Counted from the first letter of the stretch, positions 1 through 9,089 are shown. The stretch: 64,000 nt of DNA from DATARH01 sp963847345 (GCA_963847345.1 CAWJZU010000020.1:1-64000); one strand, 5' to 3'. Numbers and translations are program-made. The notes: generated from the sequence alone by a model not told the origin.

Positions 1-59
1 CCTGCCCCCACCAAGGTGAGGCACAGCAGCGCCGCGAGGAATGTCCACGCGCGCCGCAT
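1..59 (-). CDS. Start of a secreted or membrane-anchored phage-region protein (cut by window edge)
   Basis: Only the first 19-20 codons are in the window. They read MRRAWTFLAALLCLTLVGAG, a basic N-terminus followed by a hydrophobic stretch, so a Sec signal peptide or membrane anchor. The ATG at 59-57 overlaps the TAA stop of the fibre gene upstream (TAATG), the same coupling seen between the two preceding genes, so it belongs to the same minus-strand transcript. The rest of the protein is outside the window and no function can be given. Confidence 0.5.
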   Translation of the reverse strand, partial: MRRAWTFLAALLCLTLVGA

Positions 60-1689
60 TACGACGCCAGTGTACGCATCGTGCACACCGCGTAAACCGC
101 CGGGGTGCCGCTCGAAACCGACAAATGGATGACCAGTTTCTGACCACGGGTAAGTGAGACAGGCGTATCGGTGCCACTCGTATAGTCGGTCAGGTTGGTG
201 CCGGTGACCTGCTGGTTGGTGTTGTCGCTGCCATCGACATTCAGCGTCCAGGTCCAGGTGATCCCGCCGCCCGGCGCAGTCGGTATCCAGCAATACAGCT
301 TGTCGACGGTCATATTGTACGGCACTGGAGTTGGCCGCGCATTGGTTGCCGTGGTATTCGCCAGGCCCTGCCCGAGATATACCGCCGTGCCGCTCAGCGT
401 GTTGGCCGAGGTCGTGAACACCAGGTTGCCATAGCCGGTGGTGGCGGAGCTGCACCCGGCCGCTGCCGCGATGTGATTGCCGTTCGCGTCGATCTCGACG
501 CAGCGCCCCGAGGTCTGCGAGCCGGTCGTTGTGACATAAGCTGTCGTATTGCCGGAGCGCGTCCCGACTGTCGGTGCCGCGCCAGCGCCGCCGCCGATGA
601 CCGGCAGGCCGGTAGTAAGCGCGCCGGACGACGCGCGAGCGTGCCGGATGCCGTGTAGGCCAACACGCCGCCCGACGTGCCGCTAGCGAGGCCGGTGCCG
701 CCGCGAGCCACAGCGAGCGTCCCTGCCGCCATGTTTGTGGCATTCCACGGATCTGTCGGCGGCGTGATGCTGGCGCGCCAGGCGGTCGAGCCGTTACCGC
801 GGAACCAGGCCGAGTCGAAGGCCCCGAGCACCAGCGAGGTCGCGCCGTTGATTGTGTCGCTGCCAGCCCGGTTGATCGTGCAGCCGGCGTTGCAAGTGAT
901 GCCGAACCCGAACCCATTTCCGGCCGTCGCCCCGTCGATCATAGTGATCGTCGTGGCGCTGCCGTTGGTCATCAAGACCTCTTTCTCGGCATCGGTGCTG
1001 AGGATCGTGTAGGTCGAGCCGGCCTGCGAATTGGTCGTCGTCGTCAGACTGACTTGCGCGTTGCCGCCGCCGCCATCGGTGACTGCGAAGCTGCTGCCGA
1101 ACGTCACCGTGCTGGCCGGGTTGACCGTCACCGGCCCCGGACCGACGACGCTGACCGACCCGCCGCCACCGCCGCTGATGTCACACGAAAAGACGCCGCT
1201 CGAATAATTCAGTTGGTTGCCGCCGGTATCGGGACAGCTCGGCAGCGCAACGGCGGTCGGGACCGCGCTGCTTCCGGTGATGTTGGCGACTACGGAATTA
1301 CTGGCAATGGCGGCTAGGTTCAGCGTCCGGTCGGCAGAGAGGTCGCCCCCGCCAGCGAGCATGCCGGTGCCCGCGACGGTGCGCGTGTTCGGCGGCGGCG
1401 TGAACCCGAGATTGGCAACCGCCGCGCCCGATTGCAGCCAAGTCGCCGGAATGCCCGCGATCGGCGTCGCGAGAAAAGCCGCGACGCTGGCGCCGGGGGT
1501 GATCCCTCCGAAGCCACCAGCCCCGTTATTTGTCTGAATGGCGCCGCTGCTCCCGCCGGGCGACGCACCACCGCTACCGCCTCCTCCACCGCCAGATGGC
1601 GCGTAAACCCCAGCGACGCCCGATAGCGGCGACACAAGGGCGACGAGAATACCGAGAAAAGCGAGCGGGGACGAGCGAGTGGGGAACAT
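59..1689 (-). CDS. Phage tail-fibre-like protein, secreted, with one frameshift
   Basis: Gly/Ser/Thr-rich fibre protein. It begins MFPTRSSPLAFLGIL with a hydrophobic signal-like segment, then a glycine-rich stretch, and carries the ARGGTGLASGTSGGV motif typical of phage tail fibres. ATG at 1689 overlaps the upstream TAA (TAATG). Near 630 the frame changes: upstream reads ..YTASGTLA and the other frame continues as SSGALTTGLPVIGGG.. down to ..GTPAVYAVCTMRTLAS, ending at 59. A one-base loss or two-base gain is enough to explain it. I join the two halves as one gene of about 543 codons; the 59-421 piece is not an independent gene. Function (receptor binding) is inferred from family resemblance. 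A real inactivation and a sequence error both remain possible. Confidence 0.65.
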
Positions 1690-2105
1690 TACCACGCCCT
1701 CGCTGCCATCTGACAATCGGCCGCGCTCGAATAGATCCCGATTTTTCCCGTGTGCGGCATGCCGGACATATCCAATGTGCCGCCTTGTCCACCATTGACC
1801 GGAGCGCCCGCGAGGATTTTCAGCGTTGGGTTAGAGATGCCTGCCTCTCTGTCGAACACGACGATGAGCCCGGCGGTGCATTGAGCTTGGATCAAATACC
1901 CGCGGCGCGGCGATGAGGGTGCGGGAATCGTTGCCAGCAGCGTCAGTCCCGAGAGCGAGGGAGCATTAGCGCTGAAATCACTCCCGGCGCTTCCCGGTGC
2001 CGACATTGGCTCGGCTGCCTCGAGCATACGGTGCGCGGGTACATTAACACTCTCCGCCCGGGCCGGCCCGGGCGCGACGTTGGCCGTGCTGAAACGCGAA
2101 TGCAA
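1689..2105 (-). CDS. Hypothetical phage virion-associated protein
   Basis: About 110-138 residues, not recognised by family. The body (GYLIQAQCTAGLIVVFDREAG.. to ..DCQMAARAW) looks like a small beta-rich virion accessory domain. It sits between the portal and the fibre gene on the same strand and its stop overlaps the fibre ATG. The open frame reaches a TTG at 2105, but that codon abuts the terminator upstream; ATG at 2027 is a more credible start and would give 112 residues. There is no signal peptide, unlike its two downstream neighbours. Confidence 0.5.
   Translation of the reverse strand: MHSRFSTANVAPGPARAESVNVPAHRMLEAAEPMSAPGSAGSDFSANAPSLSGLTLLATIPAPSSPRRGYLIQAQCTAGLIVVFDREAGISNPTLKILAGAPVNGGQGGTLDMSGMPHTGKIGIYSSAADCQMAARAW
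2055..2074. repeat. Perfect 20-bp GC palindrome
   Basis: CGCCCGGGCC/GGCCCGGGCG is perfectly self-complementary. It lies between the terminator at 2112-2132 and the likely start of the next gene. It could be a hairpin or a protein site; nothing else supports a role. Confidence 0.4.
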
Positions 2106-2111
2106 GCAATG

Positions 2112-2132
2112 AAAAAGCCGCCCGGAGGCGGC
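2112..2132 (-). terminator. Rho-independent terminator after the portal gene
   Basis: Read on the minus strand: stem GCCGCC, loop TCCG, stem GGCGGC, followed directly by TTTTTC. It lies about 170 bp downstream of the portal stop codon, in the expected orientation, and separates the packaging genes from the fibre genes. Confidence 0.75.
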
Positions 2133-2302
2133 GTGCCGATCGGATCATGAGGTGTTTCCGTCAGATTGTCGGGAGTGATGCCAAGTGGCGCAAACTCAGC
2201 CGCATCATTCTCGGGGCGGGCCTGACCCGCCACCGAGAAACGCAAGCCTGGCAGGGATGCCGGCTTGGCCGCAGCCAAGCTCGCAGCTCCAACTCTCTCG
2301 GC

Positions 2303-3628
2303 CTAATGCGGTTCCGCGGTACCGGTTAGTCGCGGTTCAGCAAGCGGCACAGGTCCGGCATTGCCGTAGACCCGAGCCAACTCGCCGCCGGCAATTGGGC
2401 CAAAGCCAAGAATGTCGCGGGCCTCGTTCACGGTGTAGATGCCGCGGCGCACATAGGTGTCGAGCACTCTGGCTTGTTCAATCGCCTGTACTGGCCGCGG
2501 ATCGACCCAGGCAAATTCAAGATCGGCATGGCCCATCCTGTCCTGGATAACGTGGTCGATAAGTCGCTTGACCCAGTTCTTCAGCGGTTCGAGACCCTCG
2601 GCGAGCGCTGCCGAATGTGCCGTCTCTGCCGTTGCTCGGTTCACCTGGCGCATAAAGGCTGTCGGCGGCAGCGAGAAAGCGTAGCATACAATGCGCGCCA
2701 GCCACTCATCGAACTCGTCCTTATACGGAGCCTCGGTGAAGGCCTGGTAAGCCGTTCCGCTTGGCGCCCAAACGAGACGCGTCCGCGCACCGGTATTGCC
2801 CGCGAGCACGCTGTCGAACCATTCCTGGAACTGCCTAATCTGCTCGGCGTTCCACCCCTCCGGAGCGGTCAGCAGCCCGGGCGGCACATTGCCGGTGGTG
2901 AAGTGCTGCAATTGCATCATTTGCCGGCGCAGCGCGATATTCACCGTCATCACGATCTGTTCGACCGGGCTGAAACCATACGCCTTATGCGGCCGCGGGT
3001 TGCGCGGCAGGTATAACAGTTCATCTCTCGTCAGTAGTTTCCACGGGCGGCCGTGGATTACCTGTTCGTATGCCGGGGCCGGCGGTTCTGGTTTACGCCC
3101 GGTCCCATCGAAAAGGAGCTTGATCGTGGCTCCGTCCACGATGTCGAGACCGATTACCGCACCGCCACGGTTGCGGCGTATTTCGATAGCTGGCGCATCG
3201 AGCACCAACACGTCTTCCAGCAGTGCCCGCATCCACGTCGCAAACGGCGACGCGCCGTCGGGTCTGCGCCAGAATTCCGTGACCTGGGCGGCGCGCACCC
3301 TTGCCTCCCCATCCACCCGGTGCGTCAATCGCGGTTTAATCGTCCATTCGAGCTTTTCCAGTTGATCCTTGCGTGTCTCGATTGCCAGGCGAGTGATGTC
3401 GTGGCTATCGGCGAGCGCGCGCAGTTCCGGAAAGGAGATGGGCTCGTCGCTGCGCGGTTCATAAACGGTATTGACGCCCACCGGAAAGTCCCACAGCCGA
3501 AGGGCTTCGGAATACGCCGGGGCAGGCGGCTCGCCCGGCGACAAGGCGTCGCGCGGTTGCGCTTCCAGAAAGAGCCGACCCAAGCGAGATGAGACGGTAA
3601 AGGGGACACGGGTACCACCTTGCGGCAT
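2303..3628 (-). CDS. Phage portal protein
   Basis: A 441-residue portal protein, the dodecameric ring through which DNA enters the capsid. Family signs are the N-terminal clip region, the MQLQHFTTGNVPPGLLTAP segment and RIVCYAFSLPPTAFMRQVNRATAET, typical of HK97/GTA-like portals, and a C-terminal NEARDILGFGPIAGG motif. ATG at 3628 has GGAG about 8 bases upstream and begins 18 bp after the tailspike stop; longer upstream readings overlap the tailspike. It ends at a TAG, but the same frame stays open for about 35 more sensible codons (AERVGAASLAAAKPASLPG..) up to the terminator, so the amber codon may be an internal mutation or error. Confidence 0.88.
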   Translation of the reverse strand: MPQGGTRVPFTVSSRLGRLFLEAQPRDALSPGEPPAPAYSEALRLWDFPVGVNTVYEPRSDEPISFPELRALADSHDITRLAIETRKDQLEKLEWTIKPRLTHRVDGEARVRAAQVTEFWRRPDGASPFATWMRALLEDVLVLDAPAIEIRRNRGGAVIGLDIVDGATIKLLFDGTGRKPEPPAPAYEQVIHGRPWKLLTRDELLYLPRNPRPHKAYGFSPVEQIVMTVNIALRRQMMQLQHFTTGNVPPGLLTAPEGWNAEQIRQFQEWFDSVLAGNTGARTRLVWAPSGTAYQAFTEAPYKDEFDEWLARIVCYAFSLPPTAFMRQVNRATAETAHSAALAEGLEPLKNWVKRLIDHVIQDRMGHADLEFAWVDPRPVQAIEQARVLDTYVRRGIYTVNEARDILGFGPIAGGELARVYGNAGPVPLAEPRLTGTAEPH

Positions 3629-3645
3629 CGGATGCTGCTCCGCTG

Positions 3646-5877
3646 CTAAAAGCTGGAAAGAGCAACGCGCTTCCAGGTATTCGGCGCACTGCACAAATAG
3701 AGGAAGAGTCCGTCTGATTGCAGTGCGCCGGTTTGGCATGCAGCGGAGCTGGACACCGGGGTGCCGATCGGCATCGACATTCCGCTGGAATTGGACGTGA
3801 GCGGCGTCAAACTGACGATCCGAAAATTGCTGCCGTCGAATTGCAGCGTCACCAGCTCGTATCCACTCGTGTTGTTTGACAGGCTGATCGAATTCTGCGC
3901 GCCGAGCGTGCCTGGAACGAGAATTTTTTCACCGCCGCCACCATCCACCTGCACCGACGTCGATTTGCCGTTGTCGCTCGCGACCGCTATCGTCCATCCG
4001 GCACTGATCGCGGCCACCGGTGGGAGCGTCACCGTCATGAAGCTGGCCGGCGAGTTGAAGCTCGAGACTGCGGCGCCATTGTCGTCCAATTTGGCATTAT
4101 AAGCGCTCACCCCCGGAAACAGCCATTTGTCGATCGCGCCGGTCCCGGCCATTCCGATCGCTTGCGCTGTAGCGGGAGAGGCTTGAAGTACCCGAAAATT
4201 GCCGGCGCCGTCGTATTGGAGTATCAAAAATTCAAACCGATTGTCGGCTAGCGTCAGCGAGGCAACGCCGGCCGATTGGCTTTTCGGATACAAAATCTGC
4301 CCGCCATTCGCGACGTTGACGCTGACCGTGAGCGCCTTGCCGTTATCGGTGGCAAAACCGATCGACCAGCCGGACGGCAGGCCGGAGGTTGATGGTAAGG
4401 TAACACTCAATCCATTAGCGGTATTGAAGCTCGACAGGACAGAGCCGTTGTCGGCAAGCGTCGCGGCGTAACCGTCGCTTGTCGGATAGAGCCAGTTTCC
4501 CGGCCAGTCGCGGCTTTCGACCCCGTTCGCGGTCCGTGTGTTCCGGGTGGCATTTGTCAGGCGATACTGGCTGCCGTCCGAGACCAGTTCGGCGTATTCG
4601 TAGTTCCCCGGGCCGAGTGTCAGCGAGTCGAGCGCCTTGCCGCCTGCCAGGATCGTCCCGGAGGCCGGCTGCACCGTAACGCCCTTACTATTGTCGCTGG
4701 CAAAACCCATCGACCAGCCTGCCCTGACCGCGGCGGGGGCGGGCAGGCTGACTGTCAGCAGGTTGCCGGGCACGTTGAACGAGGATAACACGGTCTTGTC
4801 GTCAATCGGTGCCGCGGTGTAGGTCGCCACCGTTGGAAACTGCCAGTGCGCCCAGTTGCCTCTGCCAATCACCTCGATGCCGGTCGATTGCGGCCCGCGA
4901 TTAACGACGTTCCCAGCAAAAGTCGGGTTAATCAGTAGATTGTGCGTGCTTGCTGTTGCATCGATCGCGGTGGTGCAGGCGAAATACGGCGACACGAAGG
5001 TATTTTGTCCGTCATGAGGTGTCGTGATGCTGAGACAGATCGGTGACACTTCGAGATCGAGAGCAAAAAACGTATTGGCGTAGTTGAAGCCGTTTTCGAG
5101 CACGAGCCCCCGCCCACCAGTGCCTTGCGCGGTACCGGACCCAGAAATTCGCGAAAATTGCGTCTGTTCGAGCGCCAGCCCTGCGGCGCCGCCGGCCGAC
5201 ACGCAGGCCGCCCACAAATCGCTGTCAAGCACGTAGTTGAACCGGCAGCCGCCGGCGGCTGAATCGGTATTTCTGTTGTTCACGTTCAGGTGGTCGAGCT
5301 TGATCGTGTTGTGAGCGTCGGAGAAATCGTCGTTCCCGATTACCACGGCATAATCCGGGGTATCGGCAAGTACGAACAGCGCTCCCTCCTGCTTGAAATA
5401 GAAGCAATCCGCCGGTGCCCCCGGCATGCCCCCCGAGCATTGCACCCGCAAAACCGGACCGGCTGCAATGGCGCGGCCGTCGATCGTCGCTCCCTCGGAA
5501 ATGAGCCGAAAGCCACGGCTCGCCTGGCCTGCGTAGTTGATCGTCAGGGTCGATCCCACCTTGTAGGTTCCGGCCGACAGGTGAACCGGCCAGTTATTGG
5601 TGACGCCAGCGTCGATCGCCGCCTGAATGGCAACCGTATCGTCGTGGGTTCCATCACCGACCGCGCCGCCGCCCATGCTCGGGCATCGCACATCGATCCA
5701 CGGGCGGCCCGAGCAGATCAGCACGTCGCCGGTAAAGGTCGCTGTACCGTTCGCCGTAAGCATAGAAAAATTACCCGGCGCCTGCGCCAGCGCGCTGAAA
5801 GCGACCAGCGCGGTGCCGGTTAGCGCCGCGATCGCGAGGGCGCGGTCGATCCAGTCCGTCCGCGGCATCGCGCTCAC
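3646..5877 (-). CDS. Secreted tailspike-like pectate-lyase-fold protein
   Basis: About 743 residues. A Sec-type signal (ALAIAALTGTALVAFSALAQA, residues 13-33) is followed by GAVGDGTHDDTVAIQAAID at 71-89, the entry motif of pectate-lyase-fold (beta-helix) tailspikes. After the helix come three tandem modules of roughly 110 residues (about 341-450, 459-570, 583-695) sharing SSFN, VTLP, GW and ASDNGK signatures. The product probably binds or cleaves surface polysaccharide. GTG at 5877 overlaps the previous stop (GTGA); ATG at 5868 is the alternative. A signal peptide is odd for a tailspike, and its position between terminase and portal is unusual. Confidence 0.75.
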   Translation of the reverse strand: MSAMPRTDWIDRALAIAALTGTALVAFSALAQAPGNFSMLTANGTATFTGDVLICSGRPWIDVRCPSMGGGAVGDGTHDDTVAIQAAIDAGVTNNWPVHLSAGTYKVGSTLTINYAGQASRGFRLISEGATIDGRAIAAGPVLRVQCSGGMPGAPADCFYFKQEGALFVLADTPDYAVVIGNDDFSDAHNTIKLDHLNVNNRNTDSAAGGCRFNYVLDSDLWAACVSAGGAAGLALEQTQFSRISGSGTAQGTGGRGLVLENGFNYANTFFALDLEVSPICLSITTPHDGQNTFVSPYFACTTAIDATASTHNLLINPTFAGNVVNRGPQSTGIEVIGRGNWAHWQFPTVATYTAAPIDDKTVLSSFNVPGNLLTVSLPAPAAVRAGWSMGFASDNSKGVTVQPASGTILAGGKALDSLTLGPGNYEYAELVSDGSQYRLTNATRNTRTANGVESRDWPGNWLYPTSDGYAATLADNGSVLSSFNTANGLSVTLPSTSGLPSGWSIGFATDNGKALTVSVNVANGGQILYPKSQSAGVASLTLADNRFEFLILQYDGAGNFRVLQASPATAQAIGMAGTGAIDKWLFPGVSAYNAKLDDNGAAVSSFNSPASFMTVTLPPVAAISAGWTIAVASDNGKSTSVQVDGGGGEKILVPGTLGAQNSISLSNNTSGYELVTLQFDGSNFRIVSLTPLTSNSSGMSMPIGTPVSSSAACQTGALQSDGLFLYLCSAPNTWKRVALSSF

Positions 5878-6317
5878 CAGCGACGAGCCGCAAAGGCCTG
5901 CCCGGTCGTCGCGCCGTAAAGGCTGACCGCGCCGGCCGGCTTGTAACCTGACGGTGTCGCGAAGATACCGCCATTAGCAGTGATCTGAATGCTTGCGCCG
6001 CCGGCTGATGCAACTCCGACATCTGAGATCCACAGCGCGGTCGATGAGTTGTTTTGCACGAGGAAACCGTTATCCGGCACGATGCCGCCAAACAGCGTCT
6101 GCGAGGCGCCGCCAGTCGCGACCGTGCCGCTGCCGTCACTGGCCGCTGCTGCAGCGGCGTTGACGACAGGCAGCGGGTTTTGCGGACCGACTAGCGTAGC
6201 CATACCTTGTGCGTTGCTGACGGCCGGAACATGCACCGGCACCAGGCTCCCGCTCCCGTCGAGCGCTGTGGCCAGCGCTTGCACGGCCGTGTTGGCGTCT
6301 TTCACCAGCAGTGTCAT
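5874..6317 (-). CDS. Small phage structural protein
   Basis: A 147-residue protein, MTLLVKDANTAVQAL.. to ..ATTGQAFAARRW. The central part (LPVVNAAA.. and GFLVQNNSSTALWISDVG) reads like a beta-sandwich virion decoration or adaptor domain; similar small proteins occur in alphaproteobacterial prophages, but I cannot name the family with certainty. ATG at 6317 overlaps the terminase TGA (ATGA) and is preceded by AAGGAG/GAGG, which fixes the start. It is translationally coupled to terminase upstream and to the tailspike downstream. Confidence 0.65.
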   Translation of the reverse strand: MTLLVKDANTAVQALATALDGSGSLVPVHVPAVSNAQGMATLVGPQNPLPVVNAAAAAASDGSGTVATGGASQTLFGGIVPDNGFLVQNNSSTALWISDVGVASAGGASIQITANGGIFATPSGYKPAGAVSLYGATTGQAFAARRW

Positions 6318-7666
6318 AGGACCTCGTTCTCCTTCGCGGCGAGCTGCCGATATGTTTCGAAAACACCCTGGCCGGCGCGCGGCTCGACCAGCAGCTCGGT
6401 GATTGCCCATACCAGCGCGTCGACACGGTCGGGTGATCCGCCCGTCGCGCGCCGATCGAAGTTGCCCTGAGCGCTCGCGGCGAACGCGCACATTTGGTCT
6501 TCGAGCTGTGGAAACGAGCCGAGATGACGCACCCGCCCTTGCTCGTACAGCGCCGCAACCGGCTCGGCGCGGGTGGTCTTTCCGCGCGCCGCCCGCACCG
6601 CTCGGAACGATACGTTGGGGTCAATCATGCGCAACGTGGCCTCGACCATCTCGCCGCCGTTGTTGACCTCGGCGACGATCCTGTCGCCGGCGTGGGTGTA
6701 ATAGGCGGTGATCGCGGATCGCGCCCATTCGGTCGGAGCATAGCGGCCGGAAACGTCGGCCAGCACGTAGGCGTGCCCGCCGGCATCGGCCCCAGCGACG
6801 ATGATCCCGGTCTCGTCGGCGTGCTCGCTCGACGCGGCGGCGGGGTCGATAGCGACCACAATGCGCCGAAGTTCGGGTTTGCCGCTCACGCGGCTTGCTT
6901 CGATGATTGCGCGGCTCCACAGAGCGCCCGGCACGTCCTCGAGGAGTTCGCCGTCGAGTTCCTGTCGCCCGAGCCGGGTTCCCTCGTAATGCCTGACGAT
7001 CTGCTCGAGAAACGCGGCGGCGAGGTTGTCGCGGTTCTCAACGGTTCTGCCGCGCGTCACGACGACCATAGGGTCGGCCAGCAACATCCTGATCAGGTGG
7101 ATCGGCCGCGGCGTCGTCGTCACGACAACACGCGGATCCCGCCCAAGCCGCAGGCCCAGCATGAGCATGTCCCACGCTGACGGATATCGCCAGGCGGCCA
7201 ACTCGTCGCACCAGGCGAGATCATGCTGCGGGCCTCGCAACCGCTCCGGCTCGTCGGCGCTGAACAGCGTGGCGATGGCACCGTTGGGCCAAGTGAGCCG
7301 CCGTTTCGACGGCTCATAAAATGGTCGCTCGCGGGAGGGCGAAATTGTCAGGATGCCGCTTTCGCCTTCGACCATCACGTCGCGAGCATCCGCCGCGGTC
7401 GGAGCGACAAAGGCGATGCGCCGCGCCGACCCGCTTGTCGCGCGGGCCCGCACCAACTCGGCGCCGGTGCGCGTTTTCCCAAAGCCGCGGCCGGCGAGTA
7501 GGAGCCAGACGCGCCACTCGCCCGAAGGCGGCAACTGGTTGGGACGCGCCCAGAAACGCCAATCGTTCAGGATCGAAATTGCTTGATCCGGGGTCAGCGA
7601 GCGGACCAGTTCATTCCGCAAGAGTGCCGGCAGCGAACCCAGCCAGCCGGCGTGCAAGCACTTCAC
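6314..7666 (-). CDS. Phage terminase large subunit (GTA/HK97-like)
   Basis: DNA-packaging ATPase and nuclease of 450 residues. Walker A LLLAGRGFGKT at about residues 55-65, Walker B LAWCDE at about 150-155, and a nuclease-domain aspartate in VVAIDP near 274 are all present. The N-terminal LNDWRFWARPNQLPP matches GTA-type terminases. GTG at 7666 has GGAGG six bases upstream and fits the family N-terminus; the frame is open further upstream but those residues do not resemble the family. It would act with a small subunit not identified in the window, feeding DNA through the portal encoded two genes downstream. Confidence 0.9.
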   Translation of the reverse strand: MKCLHAGWLGSLPALLRNELVRSLTPDQAISILNDWRFWARPNQLPPSGEWRVWLLLAGRGFGKTRTGAELVRARATSGSARRIAFVAPTAADARDVMVEGESGILTISPSRERPFYEPSKRRLTWPNGAIATLFSADEPERLRGPQHDLAWCDELAAWRYPSAWDMLMLGLRLGRDPRVVVTTTPRPIHLIRMLLADPMVVVTRGRTVENRDNLAAAFLEQIVRHYEGTRLGRQELDGELLEDVPGALWSRAIIEASRVSGKPELRRIVVAIDPAAASSEHADETGIIVAGADAGGHAYVLADVSGRYAPTEWARSAITAYYTHAGDRIVAEVNNGGEMVEATLRMIDPNVSFRAVRAARGKTTRAEPVAALYEQGRVRHLGSFPQLEDQMCAFAASAQGNFDRRATGGSPDRVDALVWAITELLVEPRAGQGVFETYRQLAAKENEVL

Positions 7667-8010
7667 GCGCGTCCTCCGCCGGGTCGGCTGCGGGTTGTTC
7701 TTGCGCCATCGCGGCGCGTCCGAAACATGCCGAGATGCCGCTCCATCCCCCGAGCGCGGGCTCGATAAGGCGATCCGGGCGTGTTCAACGAGCTCGCGTT
7801 TGACGGTGAAGCCGAGACGCGCGCCGCATTCCACTATTTCGTTGGGATTCGCTCCTTACGGTGCCTTGTATCGCGAAGGCGGGGCTTCCCAGGTGATGCT
7901 TGTGCAGCGCGGGACATTGCTGCTGCCTGCCGCGCCCGCGGCGCGACTTCGTTACAATCGACTGGCCGACGGGCCAACATCCCCAATTCCGTCATGGTAG
8001 CGATCTTATA
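7667..8010. other. 344 bp without a confident gene
   Basis: This lies between the DUF6456-like gene and terminase, where a small terminase would be expected. The terminase frame is open back to 7834 and two short minus-strand frames exist (starts near 7996 and 7710), but none shows a recognisable small-terminase motif. I see no further structure. Confidence 0.4.
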
Positions 8011-8610
8011 TCAGATCGATCCGGATTTGTCAACAGTAATGTGCGATTTACGCATCAGTCGGCGATTGCCAAAATGTGCCTCCAACGCGCCGAGCGCGGC
8101 GACGAGAATCCCCGACGCTGTTTCCTGGCTGACGCGGCGGCCGTTCCAGCCCTGCTCAAGCGCCCACGCCTTCAACGAGCACTCCCACCCGACGACATGC
8201 CAAAGGCATGATCCGGCTGGCGAGGCGATCCCGCCGACCGACTGGATCGCGCGCCACACCGCATCCCGTGCTGCCTCTATGCGCAATCCGGGCCCTTCGT
8301 CGGCGCCCCGAGAAGGGCGATCGCCGAGACGAAGCTGGGAGAGATCAAGCGCGCGCAGTGGGTCGAGTTGCGCCATCGCGAAGCGGGCCCGAAAATCCTC
8401 TCCGGCCTGTCGCATGTCGGCCGTTATCGAGCCGCGCCGTTCCATGATGGCAAGCGTATCGAGCGCGCGATAGGGACGTGACGAATTGTGTTGCGTGTCA
8501 GCAATTGCTCGGTCGAGCCGCTCGATGGGTCCATGGCGCAGGCGTTCGGCCGAGGGCCGGTTCCCACCCGGACTAAGCTCTTCAGCCACTTTGATCGCGC
8601 GTCGCCTCAT
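8011..8610 (-). CDS. DUF6456-like phage or host-derived regulatory protein
   Basis: A 199-residue protein. Its middle part (RPYRALDTLAIMERRGSIT.. through ..LDPLRALDLSQL) resembles the DUF6456 family of alphaproteobacterial helical proteins, often found with helix-turn-helix regions; the C-terminal half (GWNGRRVSQETASGILVAAL) is helical. ATG at 8610 overlaps the stop of the GcrA-like gene upstream, so the two form one early operon divergent from the repressor. A role in transcription or replication control is inferred from position and family only. Confidence 0.55.
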   Translation of the reverse strand: MRRRAIKVAEELSPGGNRPSAERLRHGPIERLDRAIADTQHNSSRPYRALDTLAIMERRGSITADMRQAGEDFRARFAMAQLDPLRALDLSQLRLGDRPSRGADEGPGLRIEAARDAVWRAIQSVGGIASPAGSCLWHVVGWECSLKAWALEQGWNGRRVSQETASGILVAALGALEAHFGNRRLMRKSHITVDKSGSI

Positions 8611-9014
8611 CGATATTGTCCAAAATTCCCGCGACTTTGCGTCTCGTCATTATCAAGAACATTACGTGAACAACTCGGGCGCAGAACCGCTCGGGAAACC
8701 CGGTCCATCCGCTTCAAAAAGCGTGGTGGTGGACGACGCGCGGGACGCCCACTCCTGCCGCCGACGGCCTCGGCCAGGGCTTCAATTTCCATGATTTTGC
8801 GCCGTTCGCCAGGGCTTTCGGAGGGCAGATAGCAGCGCGCGTGATGCGTCTCGCAGTAGGCGGAGCCGGGGCGGCGCGGGCCGCCGCACCAGGTATTTCC
8901 CGACGTCGCGCGAGCCTCCGCGTCGAGAACGAAGGCGCAGCCGCCGTCGTGTTCCGACTCGGCATGGGTTGGCATTTCGGCGCGGTTCAGCGTCCTCGGC
9001 GGCATGCGGATCAT
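8607..9014 (-). CDS. GcrA-like zinc-binding protein
   Basis: Up to 135 residues. CAFVLD..WCGGPRRPGSAYCETHHARCYL matches the C-terminal Cys/His-rich motif of alphaproteobacterial GcrA, but the N-terminal DNA-binding helices of GcrA are missing. The C-terminal tail is basic (RSGRPARRPPPRFLKR), consistent with nucleic-acid binding. ATG at 9014 or 9005; the latter has better spacing to AAGGG. It is the first gene of the leftward prophage transcript, directly facing the repressor. A phage regulator mimicking a host cell-cycle factor is a plausible inference; an unrelated zinc knuckle protein is the alternative. Confidence 0.5.
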   Translation of the reverse strand: MIRMPPRTLNRAEMPTHAESEHDGGCAFVLDAEARATSGNTWCGGPRRPGSAYCETHHARCYLPSESPGERRKIMEIEALAEAVGGRSGRPARRPPPRFLKRMDRVSRAVLRPSCSRNVLDNDETQSRGNFGQYR

Positions 9015-9089
9015 CCCTTGTCATTGCCACCCAAGCCATATATTATTCAGCCATAAATGTCAAATACGCAATTATCGGAGATGCTGTGC
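9015..9089. promoter_or_regulatory. Divergent prophage control region
   Basis: An AT-rich gap, unusual for this GC-rich DNA, between the leftward early gene and the rightward repressor. It contains TATTATT and ATAAATGTCAAATACG segments suited to divergent promoters. The repressor ribosome site CGGAG ends at 9080, ten bases before ATG 9090. No clear inverted-repeat operator was found by eye. Confidence 0.4.

Noticed and set aside
59..421. A separate 120-codon phage gene
   Set aside because: It continues the tail-fibre sequence in another frame; the residues just before its ATG (ATTGYGNLV) are fibre-like too.
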